Of a DNA stretch of 64,000 bases, positions 10,455 to 21,876 are shown one piece after another (position 1 is the first letter of the stretch; the number at the start of each line of letters is the position of its first letter). This DNA is from Fallopia convolvulus (lineage: Eukaryota; Streptophyta; Magnoliopsida; Caryophyllales; Polygonaceae): NCBI GenBank assembly GCA_964016875.1, contig OZ024728.1, positions 24,427,328 to 24,491,327 of the forward strand, read 5' to 3'. Under the pieces are notes generated by a model. The model ran no database searches, had not been told where the DNA came from, and saw only the letters and a program-made list of their open reading frames with translations. A program made the position numbers and the translations under genes.

Positions 10455-13400
10455 TTAAGTCATGTGTTGCACTTCTTTCAATCCTTTATGAAGCACTTGT
10501 CGTTCTTCTTCTTGGATCTATAAGGCAAAAAACAAACAGAAATAACATGTTATATAATAAACTAAGTATAGAACAATCTATTGAGATGCCTATCATAATC
10601 ATTCAGTAGTGGACTTTAACATGGCAGTAGATTTGATTAAAAATGCTTTTAATATCAGCATGAATCGCAACTGAAAACCTTCTCAAAAACCCCGTGGATA
10701 CTCAACAAAATTTCCCAATGTCGGTTTTTGATGTTGAAATCTAGTAAGGATTTCCTAGGAAGTTTGAAGGACTAGGCTCAACTAAAAATGACATATACAT
10801 ACCTGATGTAATTGTTTCCTTCTAAGATCAGATCTTGCTTGCAGAACCCTCCATTCCAAAGCAAATTCATATTCGATGGTATTATCTTGCGCAGAGTGAG
10901 AAGTTGATACTGCATTGCGCTTCATCATTAAAACATCAATAATTGTTAGTTTCGTGTAGTATATGTCTCACGGTTCTGAGTTTTAAGCAACAATAACCAG
11001 AAATGCCAAAACAATATCATAATGAGTTTCGAAAACACTAGGAAACTCGAAAAAGGGGGTTTTCTTGATTAACGTTTCCATTGACCAAGACCAGAGGAAA
11101 ACCAAAACACTTTCATAGGGAAATGAGTTTCCTGTCAGACATTCAGTTTTTTCACAGAAAATAACTGTCATATACTAAATTGTTATCAATTTATATTGGG
11201 AAGATGATGCCGGATAATTGTTTTTGTAACTGTTTTTCCAGTTTATTTCCTTGTTTCAGTTGTTATCAATCTCCCTTTCTCTTGCCTCTCCAAAGTAGCC
11301 TTCCAATCCTAGCTGATCTCAGAGCTCAAGAGCCCCAAATCCAGATCAATTTGGCATTATCAATTTCTGTCATCAGAAAGAGCAGTGAGGTAGACATGCA
11401 TAACCCTAAACCATTAAGATAACTATGATTTTTTTTTTCCAAACGTTTCATTTCCTCCTAAATTTTTTTATGTTGTTTCCCATTTCGGTTCCATATCTAT
11501 GTAACATAGGTTTAAGCTATGATTTTTGCAAAAATGATTTTCTTGGTCATTCTGCAAAAGTAATGACAGACCACATTGCAAAGAAGAGAAATGTAGTTTT
11601 TTTTTTCTTCAGAATAATATGTCCAAGAGTGTAGGCTGCAAAGACTTATTCATTAACATTACTGTAAGCATGTATAGCAAAACCTAGTGAAACAAACTTA
11701 CTATTCCGTATTTACTTCGTTATAGGTAAATTTGCGGCTGTGTTTCACATTTCCAGCATATAATAGGGAAGTTCCATAAGCATAAATGAAAGTATTAAAA
11801 TAAGCTTTAATTTACCTACCTGAGCCTCACTCCGTTTCAACTTAGGGTCACCAATGACAAGATGTCCAGGGAAACCACATGTATAACTGGGCTTTGCAGG
11901 ATGTTTTCGGGAAGCAACAACTGGCCTGAAATTTGTTAGGAAAAATTATGATTCTAAATAGAAATAATTGCAATCTTTCTAGGATAAATTGTTAGGAAGT
12001 CAACAACTGGCCTGAAATTTGTTAGAGTAGGATTAGGACTCTATTAGCACTCATTAAGCTTTAGAAAGATGACAAAAAATAATATTTGGGTGTGTGAGAA
12101 GGGCATTCAATCCATGTGAGAGTTGCATCCAAGGGAGAGTACACCTCTAACAGAACATCTGATGTAGGCTGATATTGTTGCAGCATATATTAGGCAATAG
12201 TAACCTACCTTCCTTCAACTTGAATGAGATTTCTTCTGCTCAGCGTAGTTATAACCTTTTCAGCCGTATCTTTGTGACGAAATATTGCAAATGCCTGTCC
12301 TGTTAGAGTAACCCAATTGTTCAAAATTTTCATCTTGCGAAGTTGCAATCTAAAAGCAAAATAAAAGGGCATTCCACATTGACACCTACTTTTTCTGAGG
12401 AAAGTGTACAACAATTCCTTGAAGAAAACCAATACAAAAAGATAATCTAGTAAATTGATAGGCCTAGAAGTAGTTCACCAGCAAAAAGTTATTTTTGAGA
12501 AATGCTAGAAATTCAAATGTGATGAAAGTGATGAAATTAGGACAAGTACCCTTCCCTAAAACCTTATGAAAAAAGGGTTTGAAAATTTTGTCCTGAGAAA
12601 ATTTTATGTCATAAAACAACATTGACCTAGTGAGGTTTCGCTACAGCAAAGTCTGGGGGGTCAAGATGGAGGTACCCCTGCCCAAGGGAAGGGGGTACGC
12701 CCGAACAACAATAACAACAACAACAACAACAACAATTACCCAGTGTGGCTTCCCTTGCGGAAAATCTAGAGGATCAAAATGGAGGCACTCTTGGCTTAAC
12801 GCAAGGGGGTGCGCCCAAAATACCCGACAGGACCACAAAACGCAGCGAGAACGAAGAAACGAGGGCTGAAGCCAAAACAAAGAGCAAAGTAAAAGAAACT
12901 TAAAACTAAAAAACACAACAATTCGCCAAAGTCGCAAAGCTCCCGTGGGCCGGTCTGCTTAGTGTCTAGTTGTCCACTACTCTAATGCTCTCCCTCCAGC
13001 TATCTCTGCATACTGCCATATCTGTCGAAATCCCCAACTGGTTGACATCTTGCCTTATACTATTCTTCCAACATTTCTTCAGTCGTCCCCTCCCTCTACA
13101 TACTTCTCCAAGGTCCAGTCTTTCGCATCTGCGTACTGGCTCCCCAGGGTCTCGCCTCTGAACATGTCCAAACCAGCGCAATCTTGATTCTCGCAACTTA
13201 TCCCCTATACAGGCCACCCCTACCCTGCTTCTGATCACTTCGTTTCTGACTTCCAGTAACGTGTGCCCGCTCATCCACCTTAACATTCTCATCTCTGCTA
13301 CCATCAGCCTCTGCTCTTGTGCTTTCGTGGTGGGCCAAACACTCTGCCCCATACAGAATGGCCGGTCTGATCACTGTTCTGTAGAACTTTCTCTTTTAAC

Positions 13401-16400
13401 TTTAGCGGTACATTCTTGTCGCACAGGACACCCGACGCCGCCCTCCACTTCTGCCAACCTCTTTGGATCCTGTGTGCATCTATACCTCCATCACTTTGTA
13501 AAACTGACCCCAAATACCTGAAACTCTCCTTCCTCGTTATGAGTCTTATGACTTCCCCTTCCAAAAGCACTTCCTCGTTAGGGGCTGAATCCTGCCCGAA
13601 CCTGAACTCAACATATTCCGTCTTGGTCCTACTCAGTCTGAAACCCTTAGACTTCAGCTTGTCCCTCCAAATCTCGAGCCCACTGTTGACTCCTCCTCCA
13701 GACTCGTCTACTAAAACAATATCGTTTGCAAATAGCATGCACCAAGGGATCTCTCCCTGAATCTCCCTCGTCAGAACTTCCATCACCAGAGTAAAAAGGA
13801 AAGGACTTAATGCTGACCCTTGATGTAGACCTGTTTCCACCTTAAAAAAACTCCGTATCCCCGCCTGAGTTTCTACATGCTTTGTGGTTATGAAAATGAA
13901 GAACAATCTACTTCTATTCTCTACTCGTATTTACTGGGCTATTTAAGTCTGTCAAACCCATCAGTAGAGTGGAAGGTGAATTCCATTGATATTAAAAAAA
14001 AAACCTTATACCATTATCCATGTAACTATAGCCCGCCGGTAATTTAAGAAAGATTTTAACCCGTTGTCCAAGTGTCAACAGGTGAGGACAGTTGCACTTG
14101 TAGGGACGTATTGAAGTATAATTTTCCACATTGAAAGTTGGAAGAAATAAAGCCTAGAATATAAGATTGGCAGGCTACACCTATTGTCAACAACAACAAC
14201 AACAACATTGACCTAGTGTAGTTCCGCTACAGCACTACACATATTGTCAATTAGCTTTTAAAAAAAAGTACAAGAAATTGAATAAGAGAAGCTTAACAGG
14301 CATCTATACCATAGTGTGGACTCGAATGAGCAACACGTGGAATGATCTTTGCATCAACCCTCGCTTGAAAGGCAGCATAAATTATATCCTAAACACAAAG
14401 GCTCAAGTCTATCAAAAAGATGCAAGTGAAAAGTTTTTTTTTAATTTAAAAAAGTAAAGGAAGGGCGTTGAACCAGAAACATCATGCTGTTCTCATTTTT
14501 TTGTCCTTGTACATGACAGCAAAGCTATTTTACTAAGTTCGTAGCTAGATAGTAGGGAAACAGTAGCATGCCGGAAATTGCATTGGATTCAAATTCAACC
14601 ACAAGTGACCAATTCTTTCAAAAAACCTTCCAAGATGTGATTCCAAGAAGAGGACAACATTACACCAATCTATAGCCAACCAGAGTTAAGAGTCGTTTCA
14701 AAGTCAGTCCCTCAAGAGTGATTTGTTGAAATCAGAATATGGTTCTATAACACTTCTTACAAGTTATGTTAATCTGATTTCATATTAGCGTGCCATAGTC
14801 CTACAGCACTAGCATCACAAATTCATACTCCTTCAAATCCGATAACTGGCATCATTACAAGTTATCGGATTTGAAGGAGCATTAATTTGTGAGAACTGGC
14901 TTTTTTACAAATTGCAAATGAAACTCTCCAGGTACCTAATTTTGCAGGACTGAAATTTGTTGCAAGCCACACATGACCTGGAGTTAGATTAGCGAACAAA
15001 TATATTTGCTGTGAAGGTATAAATATAAAACATAAATTGCATGTACCTCTACTTCAGATGATGTATAAGATGGGTTCAAGTTGGTGAGGAATACAAGTTT
15101 GCCTTCCTGATGGGCACTCTGCAGTCTGTCCTCCCATGGCTGCAACTAAAGATACAAACATGGATAAGTTACAAGTCCTCTCTTCCCAAGGATCAGTTTT
15201 TTTTCAACCTTTGCTTATTCATCATGAATCTCTGAAAATAACAGGGGATATATGACTGTGAGATACAACAAACAACTATATGAGCAGTTTGATGTGGATA
15301 AGGGGTATAGCAATTAATAGGGGTTTTATCATCCAGAGAGAATGCTGATAAAGGTTCGAGTTTCAATTTAAAGACAATTATGGTACAAATGTAGATAAAT
15401 CATATAGATTAGGAACGGACTTTACACAGAAACTCATGGTCATATTTTGCTTTATGGTATGCTGTAAATGCAACGATCTTGGATATTGTGAACAGATGGT
15501 CGTAGGGAAATGAACAAGACACTATTACATCAAGCGATGGGAACTCACCTCTTCATTGAACCACTTGGACACATCCTGGACCAAGAAAATAAGATAATGA
15601 AAAAACAAATATAAGGTAAGCTTCAACATAATATGCACACTTGATAATTTCTATTTTTACATAATTTATAGTAAGCTTCAGTACAAGGAGCTAACATGGT
15701 TTTTAAGCAGGACAGCTCCCAGTAAGAGTTTTATGCTCTCTACGAGAAGTACAATCAATTAATGTTTTAAGGAGTTTTGAGCCTTACTGAAGCTGGTTTT
15801 TTGGTAACCTGGATGACTTTGTCCCCGGCCTTTTCGCCTACCCTAAGGAGGCTTTTAGTTCCACAAGAACGCTCTCTATTTGTTATTGAAGTACCACTAC
15901 CACCGGGAGCATTTCTTTTATACTCTTTCTGAACAGAATCTGGAGCAGACACATTGGCACCACCCTGATTAACAAACATATAAAGGTAATCAACATCGCC
16001 ATAGTATAATTCGAACTCATGGTACAAAAGAATTGGCAATATACACTAGTGTGAGCTTGCGAAATAATTTCAGATTACAATTTCTTGTTTCCCAACAGAA
16101 GTTCAATTAATTCTAAAGTATGTTTCCCAACATACTTTAGAAAAACACTGCGTTAAATGACTTTTGACACTTACAGGAGTTACTTTTTCGGTAACCTCGA
16201 TGACTTTGTTCACATCCTTTACACATCCCCTTGCAGATTGTGACACTCCAAAAGCAGCATCTCCACTTTGGAGGCTTTTATTTCCACGAGAAAGCTCTCT
16301 ATTGCATATTGAAGCACCGCTATCATTACGAGCATCTCTCTTATACTCCTTGACAAACATATTAGCACCACCTTCTTTAATTCTCCTTCGTCCTGGCATT

Positions 16401-19334
16401 GCCATATCTTCTTCATCTGAAATCACCATGAAAATCAAACTGTTATCTTTCTACAGACATCAGACCCTGATTTAATGTCAGAATGCTTACTTTCTATGTT
16501 CAGATCCCTCTTTCTCTTCAAAGTAGTATCATCCATTGATGTGTTAGGCGGTCGATCATCACCAGGATGCCTCAAAGTTCTCGGGGGTCCGCCCATTTCA
16601 GTTATAGTCCTAGCATTAACTTGCTTGTACCAATCATCCTTGGGTTTTTGGTATACTGACATAGCAACATTAAGACACCATCAAGTTTCTGTATACATCC
16701 CAAAGATAGGAAAGATTTGAAGTGAATATTCTTACAGCAAATGATGAGCTTAGCTAGGCTAAATCTGCATAACTGACATAGTATAAGATGTAGTAAGGTA
16801 TATACACGGAATTTGTCTTCTAATCTTATGCCTCAAAACTGGTTTTCCTATCATTTGAACTTTTAAAGAAACTTAAACCTGTGGCTGTAATACATCTTTT
16901 ACATCCATTGGTTTCTAGAAAACATGAGTACGTGACATGTATATTTATAGGAGAGAAATCCGATAAGAAGCTCCCCAGACAAGAATAGTGACTCCACCTC
17001 TCAGTCATTGGATGAGGGGGCAAATTTGCTAGCATTTGGGAATGTGACATTTTTGTAAGTAAATGGAACTCTATTAATCCCGACAACTTTTTTTTTTAAT
17101 TCATATACTTTTCAGAGCATTTTTTTTCTAGGGGATGTATTTTTCAATCACAAATTCCAAATGCAACTATAATACATTTCAACTACACATGTTACAATCC
17201 AAATGCACATATAATTCAAAAATCATGTAAATATTCCTTACTCCAAAACCGAGTTTACAGAAAATGGAGTTCAGATTAACGGAGTTTCGGTTATTATAAA
17301 AATGTCACCTACTCAAATACTATCAAATTTGCCGCCTCTCCATCGAGGGGCCAAGAAGTGTTCTCACCACTCTCACTTGAAGGGGTGCTCTTACAGGACC
17401 CTTTTCCTATATATAAACACACACTCATGTATATAATTGCTGCAAAGTAACATTTCTTACCATCATGCAGGATATTTACCCAAAAGCCTAGAGGAAGGAA
17501 AAACTCCCAGGAAATAGATCAATAATTTTAGTAAGAATCCAAAAGTGAATATTTGCATGTATTCCTCTTCCCCTTTAGCACTCTATATAACAAATTAATT
17601 AAAGGTGCTTTTTCAAAACCAACCTCAAGACTTGTCCACCACAATATGTGATTTTTAGAATTCGACGAGCTCCCATGAGCATTTATATTTCCAAACCAAC
17701 GTGCAACCAGGGTTAAAGTGATATTCAGATAAATACAAATGCTTCACCAAAAAGTACCTTCCATTAGTGTACCAGAGCCAGAATCTGCAATCCCAGTTCT
17801 CTTCTCATTAATTCTTTCTGGAAAACTAGATTCTTCGAATCTCACTTTTTTCCTCCTGCTTAGGAGCTTCTCCACTGAAAGAAGAAAAATACCATCAGAA
17901 ATTGGGACAGCTACAAATCTAAGAGTATAACACCCAATGCTTATTTATACACTTTGCATTTGGCCAGGTACAAAATGCAGCCCTAGATTCTCTCAGTACT
18001 AGTATGCATCAATTTCAAAAGTTTCTTTTAATACTTATGAGAGCTCTCTAAAAGGGGAGCTAAAGATTAACACCAAATTAATGAATTAGTTTTACCCTAA
18101 GGAATATCCAAAAAATAATAAAAATAAAACTTCTAACTGTGTCAGGCCTTTCCAAACTGTGTGGAATTTAAATATGGAAATAGATCTAATGCAAATAACC
18201 ACTCTTGTGCAAATGTGAAGGATGCACATCAGTGTAAATATATGCATATTTAAGCAAAAACTAATGCACTTCAAAAATCACACATGTATATTGTATAAAA
18301 TCTATGCACTGTTATCGCACCTGATCCCAACCATATAAGTATCACTTTAAATTAATCCTTCTGAACTTATTAGAATTAAAACTCTTTCACAACACCCAAA
18401 GAATTTCAGTTGCTTAAAGCAGACAAATTTCACTCTATGCACACAGAAATAATAGGCGACTTACTTGCAACATCTTCTATTGCTTCAGGGAGAGACTTTG
18501 ATACTTTTTTAGTTCCAACATTGAAAGTAGAGGAAAAGTAGTAGTCCCCCTCTTTTACAGCTAAATTTGCTGCAGGAGGATTTCTCTTGTCATCTGATAT
18601 GTAAAATACATTGCACTTCCCCAGAATCTTCCCCTGAAACAAGTACATGCACACAATACAAGGGGAATAAAAATGAAGAATAGGAAACAAAAAAGTTTGA
18701 CATATCATCCAGTATAAAATATGTTTCTTATATGATGATTAGATATATCAATTAGCAAAACCAAATGATAAAAAGGCATACAAGGTGAGTATGAGATGCA
18801 TGCAATCTTATGTTTCTCATACACAAGGTAAACCCTTAGACACTGAGCTGAACCATGACTTATTTTGAGGATGGTGAGAAAATACAATGGCATAATGCAC
18901 CTTCTTTTTGAAACTTATCACATGTTTTTAGCTAGTAATATTTGAAAAGAGATATAAAAGACAAGTATGCAATGATTGAAAGGAGGTGATTATGAGAAGT
19001 GAAATACCACTTCAAAAGTATCAGAAACACCTTCTCCCTCGCCACAAGCCAGAAATAACTCATTCCACCGTGGTTCAAAATTCAAAAAGTTGATAATATC
19101 CTTTGGCCGGAAAAAGTATATGACCTTCAGCTTCTTGTCTCTTTTAGGGTTTTCCCACATTTTGACGATCTTTCCAATGCTTGTTTCCATAGAATGCACA
19201 TGAATCACATATATGCAGTCATAAAGAGAGTACTCCACTCCCTTATATATGAGCGACTCATAGCCTTGAAAGCCATTAACTGTTTTATCCACCTTTCCCC
19301 ACTTGAAATTACCATCACCTTCTAATAAAGACAT
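10455..19334 (-). CDS. ASI1: ANTI-SILENCING 1-like protein (BAH + RRM), 13 coding exons
   Basis: Exons by eye: 19334-19008, 18633-18465, 17874-17758, 16655-16491, 16416-16175, 15964-15788, 15575-15549, 15139-15047, 14388-14310, 12299-12209, 11925-11820, 10919-10803, 10517-10455. All introns are GT-AG; phases agree throughout, giving 590 residues and a TAA stop. Residues about 20-150 form a BAH domain (EYSLYD, KVIYFFRP, NELFLACGEG, GKCNVFYISDDKRNP). Residues about 421-497 form an RRM (LVFLTNL and GQAFAIF as RNP2- and RNP1-like). Basic, Ser/Lys-rich sequence links them. In Arabidopsis ASI1/IBM2 is a nuclear protein that works with EDM2 and AIPP1/EDM3 to let transcripts cross intronic heterochromatin, as in IBM1. 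The start is the first ATG after an acceptor at 19342, so an untranslated leader exon is expected upstream. Exons 5 and 6 are tandem duplicates. Intron 9 (12300-14309) carries RTE LINE pieces. The acceptor of exon 12 is the least certain. Confidence 0.9.
11912..12030 (-). repeat. Duplicated splice-acceptor segment in ASI1 intron 10
   Basis: The bases around the exon 11 acceptor (about 11914-11939, 'caacaactggcctgaaatttg' in plus sense) recur at about 12003-12028, about 87 bp further into intron 10. The duplicate includes the AG acceptor and the first exon bases, so it could act as a decoy 3' splice site. Confidence 0.75.
12615..13885 (-). mobile_element. RTE-type LINE copies in ASI1 intron 9
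   Basis: A 5'-truncated RTE copy runs from about 13885 down to its (TTG)n tail at 12704-12735, in the same orientation as ASI1. Its reverse transcriptase reading has GLHQGSALSPFLF, 'SRTKTEYVEF' and 'IQRGWQKW', but the catalytic box reads F-A-N-D, so one aspartate is lost. A C-terminal domain follows at 13352-12966. A second, short RTE 3' end (12615-12703, ending ...CTAGGTCAATGTTG) lies directly behind it, so two 3' ends are stacked. It belongs to the same family as the LINE at 6131-10310. Confidence 0.85.
14191..14234 (-). mobile_element. 44-bp RTE 3'-end insertion with 16-bp TSD
   Basis: The block is an RTE 3' end only: a (CAA)n tail (plus sense) and CATTGACCTAGTGTAG. It is flanked by CTACACCTATTGTCAA (14175-14190) and CTACACATATTGTCAA (14235-14250), a 16-bp target duplication with one mismatch. 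This is an extremely 5'-truncated retrotransposition event, or a tiny SINE sharing the RTE tail, in intron 9 of ASI1. Confidence 0.8.
14815..14892. repeat. Inverted repeat / hairpin in ASI1 intron 8
   Basis: A 20-bp perfect stem (14828-14847 with 14860-14879) extends to 33-bp arms with two mismatches and one 12-base loop. If transcribed it would fold into a stable hairpin. It may be a very small MITE or a foldback; no clear target duplication is seen. Confidence 0.85.
15788..16416 (-). repeat. Tandemly duplicated exons 5 and 6 of ASI1
   Basis: Exon 5 (16416-16175) and exon 6 (15964-15788) encode the same layout: GGAN, KEYKR(D/N)A, S-G-x-S-I-x-N-R-E, then KSL and finally KVI(E/Q)VT(E/K)K. Nucleotide similarity is also evident. 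Both keep the frame, so the protein carries two copies of a roughly 60-residue linker module between the BAH domain and the RRM. Confidence 0.85.
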
Positions 19335-21100
19335 AGAGAACCTGTTTGGATGAAGTAATCAAACAAGCAGTCTTCAATTCAAAGCCCTAGCATCAGAGAT
19401 ATGAAAATGGTAAGGGAAGTACAGAATAACCAAGAGGGATTAAGCTCCAATAACAAACAAACGAGTGGAGAAGATATTTTAATTGTAACAATATTTATAG
19501 TTTCCCAAATCCCAAAGTGGCAAGTGAGGGCTTGACACATTGTAAGTTGTATTGCATATTAAATATAAACATGTCTTTTTAACTCAATGGACACATATTA
19601 AGAAATGATTTTTTTACACAAATTGCCCCTACGTTTAGAAAAATGTGTACTCTTAACCCCCTCCTAAAAATTGTTATAGTGTCATGTGAGGATAGAGACC
19701 TATGTAGTATTACAATTAGATAGTGTTTTAAGTGAAAAGCAGCCGCCTACTTGATGTTCAGTAATAATGATTCAGATTTTTTAAGTGGCTTCAATTATAG
19801 TACAAAGTCAAATTTGTCTGCAAGCAAGTAGAGATGTAGTCAACACAAAAACAGAATGCAAAAAGTTTAAGCAAGTAGACATGTAGTTAACCGTAAACAG
19901 AATGCACAAGGTCTTCAATGATTCAACTGAATGAAATGTTTCTGCATCAAGCACCAAAGACCCTACATACTGATTAATATTTCATAATCTAGCAATTGGA
20001 ACATTGTTGTCCGTGAACTCATTTCTCTTGTTGTTTAGTATTGCCCAGTTGCCATCTCACAGGATTGTTAGAACTACTCACACGGAAAGAGAAAGAACTA
20101 ATTAAAAAGCCATAAAACAAAGATGGACAAGTGAAGGGGACAAAAAGGGTAACATATGAGCTAAAAGTTACCATAACCAAATGGCATTAAATTTGCACAA
20201 AACTACCTACACAATCAAAGAGACGCAATTAAGTGCCAACAAAGTGCCAACAGTCTTGACTCTTGAGCTTGTTTGCAGCCAAATTAACAAATAAAAAAAG
20301 CACAAAAGTAGATGTTTGTAGTAGTCCCGCCTCAAATCCAACTACAGATCCAAGCCCGACCACAATACAGTCTCAGAACTTGTATTTGTGTGGATTTTAG
20401 TCATTATCATTGTTATCGATTTAACAAAAAAAAAATTGGAAGTCCACTAGCACTATTTTAATCAGCATTTGAATCACGCAAATCATAGGACTCGAGTTCT
20501 AGGGATTGGAGCAAGCTTTACCCGCTACTGGATGATACACCCGTCAAAACTCCACTAATGGAGCAATAAAATAACACTTATCAGCAGAAAAACAAGACCC
20601 AAATACCAAACCAGAAAACACCAAAAAAGACACCAAGATAGCTCCAAGGAAAGGGCACAAAGTGAACAGGAAATGTGGAGACAGAAGTTTATAGCTAGCG
20701 GAGATATACTTTGTGCTGGGCAAGACAGAAAAAGTTGAATCAACTGATGTCTTTTCAAAGGCATTCAAATTCAACGCCAAAGAAAGCGAGAGGAAGAAGC
20801 GGCGGAAACTAAAAGGCGCAGAAACCCTTGCAGGGGATGATGGGAAAATTCGTGGGTTTCAAAAACCAAAAAAAAAAAAAAAAAAAGCAAACAGAAAGAC
20901 GCAGAGTTTTTAAAGAGTTAAGCAAGAACAGAAACCATAGAATGCTTACAGGGAAGAGGAAATGTCAATGATAGTGGCAATCGTGGGTAAACTGATTGTT
21001 TTGCTTTCTTGACTGTTGCAATGTGGGGGTTTTCAGAAATGAGCGACAACCGCCAAGCAATTGCTACATGTTAGGGAGAATATAGCGCGTGGAGTTGATG
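19335..21100 (-). promoter_or_regulatory. Probable leader exon, 5' UTR intron and promoter of ASI1
   Basis: The first coding exon is preceded by an AAACAG acceptor (exon start 19341), so the leader is spliced. A good donor, CCT/GTAAGC on the minus strand, lies at about 20951-20950, giving a leader exon above 20951 and a first intron of about 1.6 kb. That intron holds no gene. Around 19620-19660 it has a short stretch resembling the Stowaway element at 21665. No TATA box stands out. The exact transcription start cannot be seen. Confidence 0.5.
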
Positions 21101-21187
21101 CCCGTTTTCTGCTCTTTCCGGAGTCCCCGCTATTCAAGTTCTTGCGCTGTTCATTCATTGATCGCAATTCGCAAGTATTCTGACCTT

Positions 21188-21540
21188 TAGAGCCCGTTTG
21201 GTATTGATATCCTGATATCAGATATCGTTATCGGATCATATTTTGTGTTTGGTATGGAAGTATATGGATTCAGATATCGGTATTAGGCCATATCTTATGT
21301 TTGGTATGAGAGTATATGGATATCGGGTCATATCTCTGATATTAAAACAAGTCATTTTCCATGATATTTGATATACCCCAAATAAAAGAGGTATGAGGGG
21401 TATGAGATATGAATGATATCCCATATCCGATACCGATACCCATACCGATATCCGATATCCGATACCGATACCCATATCTCATATCTGATATCGATACCGA
21501 TACCCATATCTCATATCTGATATTGATATATAATTGGGAA
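21188..21540 (+). mobile_element. Truncated Tourist-like MITE upstream of ASI1
   Basis: The left terminus GAGCCCGTTTGGTATTGATATC matches the terminal inverted repeat of the complete element at 26525-27462. The interior is a run of GATATC-, CCGATACC- and CCCATATC-type units, including a 32-33-bp unit repeated twice (about 21461-21528). The right terminus is missing. Small open frames here are repeat-derived. Confidence 0.7.
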
Positions 21541-21664
21541 TTTACTTGGATGACTCGCGGGGCAGTGAACCTAAAACTAGTCGATGGAAGGGTGGAACTG
21601 GGTCCAGGCACGGATCGAGGTGCGAGCTGGTACGCTCCAGCCCACCCTAAAAAAATAAAAAATA

Positions 21665-21876
21665 CTCCTTCGGTTTCTAATAAGTTATTTTTAGCCAATT
21701 ACACAATTATTAAGGAATGAATTATTTAGCCAAATTACGACTATATTTAGAAAAATGTGTACTCTTACCCCAAAGTAGGGATAAATTTAGAAAAATGTGG
21801 AAAAAATATTAAAATGACATGGTTTATAAAAAATAGAAAATGTGCTAAAAGGACATGTTTTAAGAAACGGAGGGAG
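21665..21876 (+). mobile_element. Stowaway-like MITE
   Basis: Termini CTCCTTCGGTTTC and GAAACGGAGGGAG are inverted repeats of the CTCCCTCCGT-type Stowaway signature; the target site is TA on the left and TG (a decayed TA) on the right. The element is 212 bp, A/T-rich and non-coding. Confidence 0.75.

Noticed and set aside
16164..16720. Plus-strand open frames opposite ASI1 exons 4 and 5
   Set aside because: They are antisense shadows of well-phased coding exons.
20544..20913. Open frames near the ASI1 5' end
   Set aside because: They lie in the predicted leader intron, contain a poly(A) stretch and do not connect to the BAH frame.
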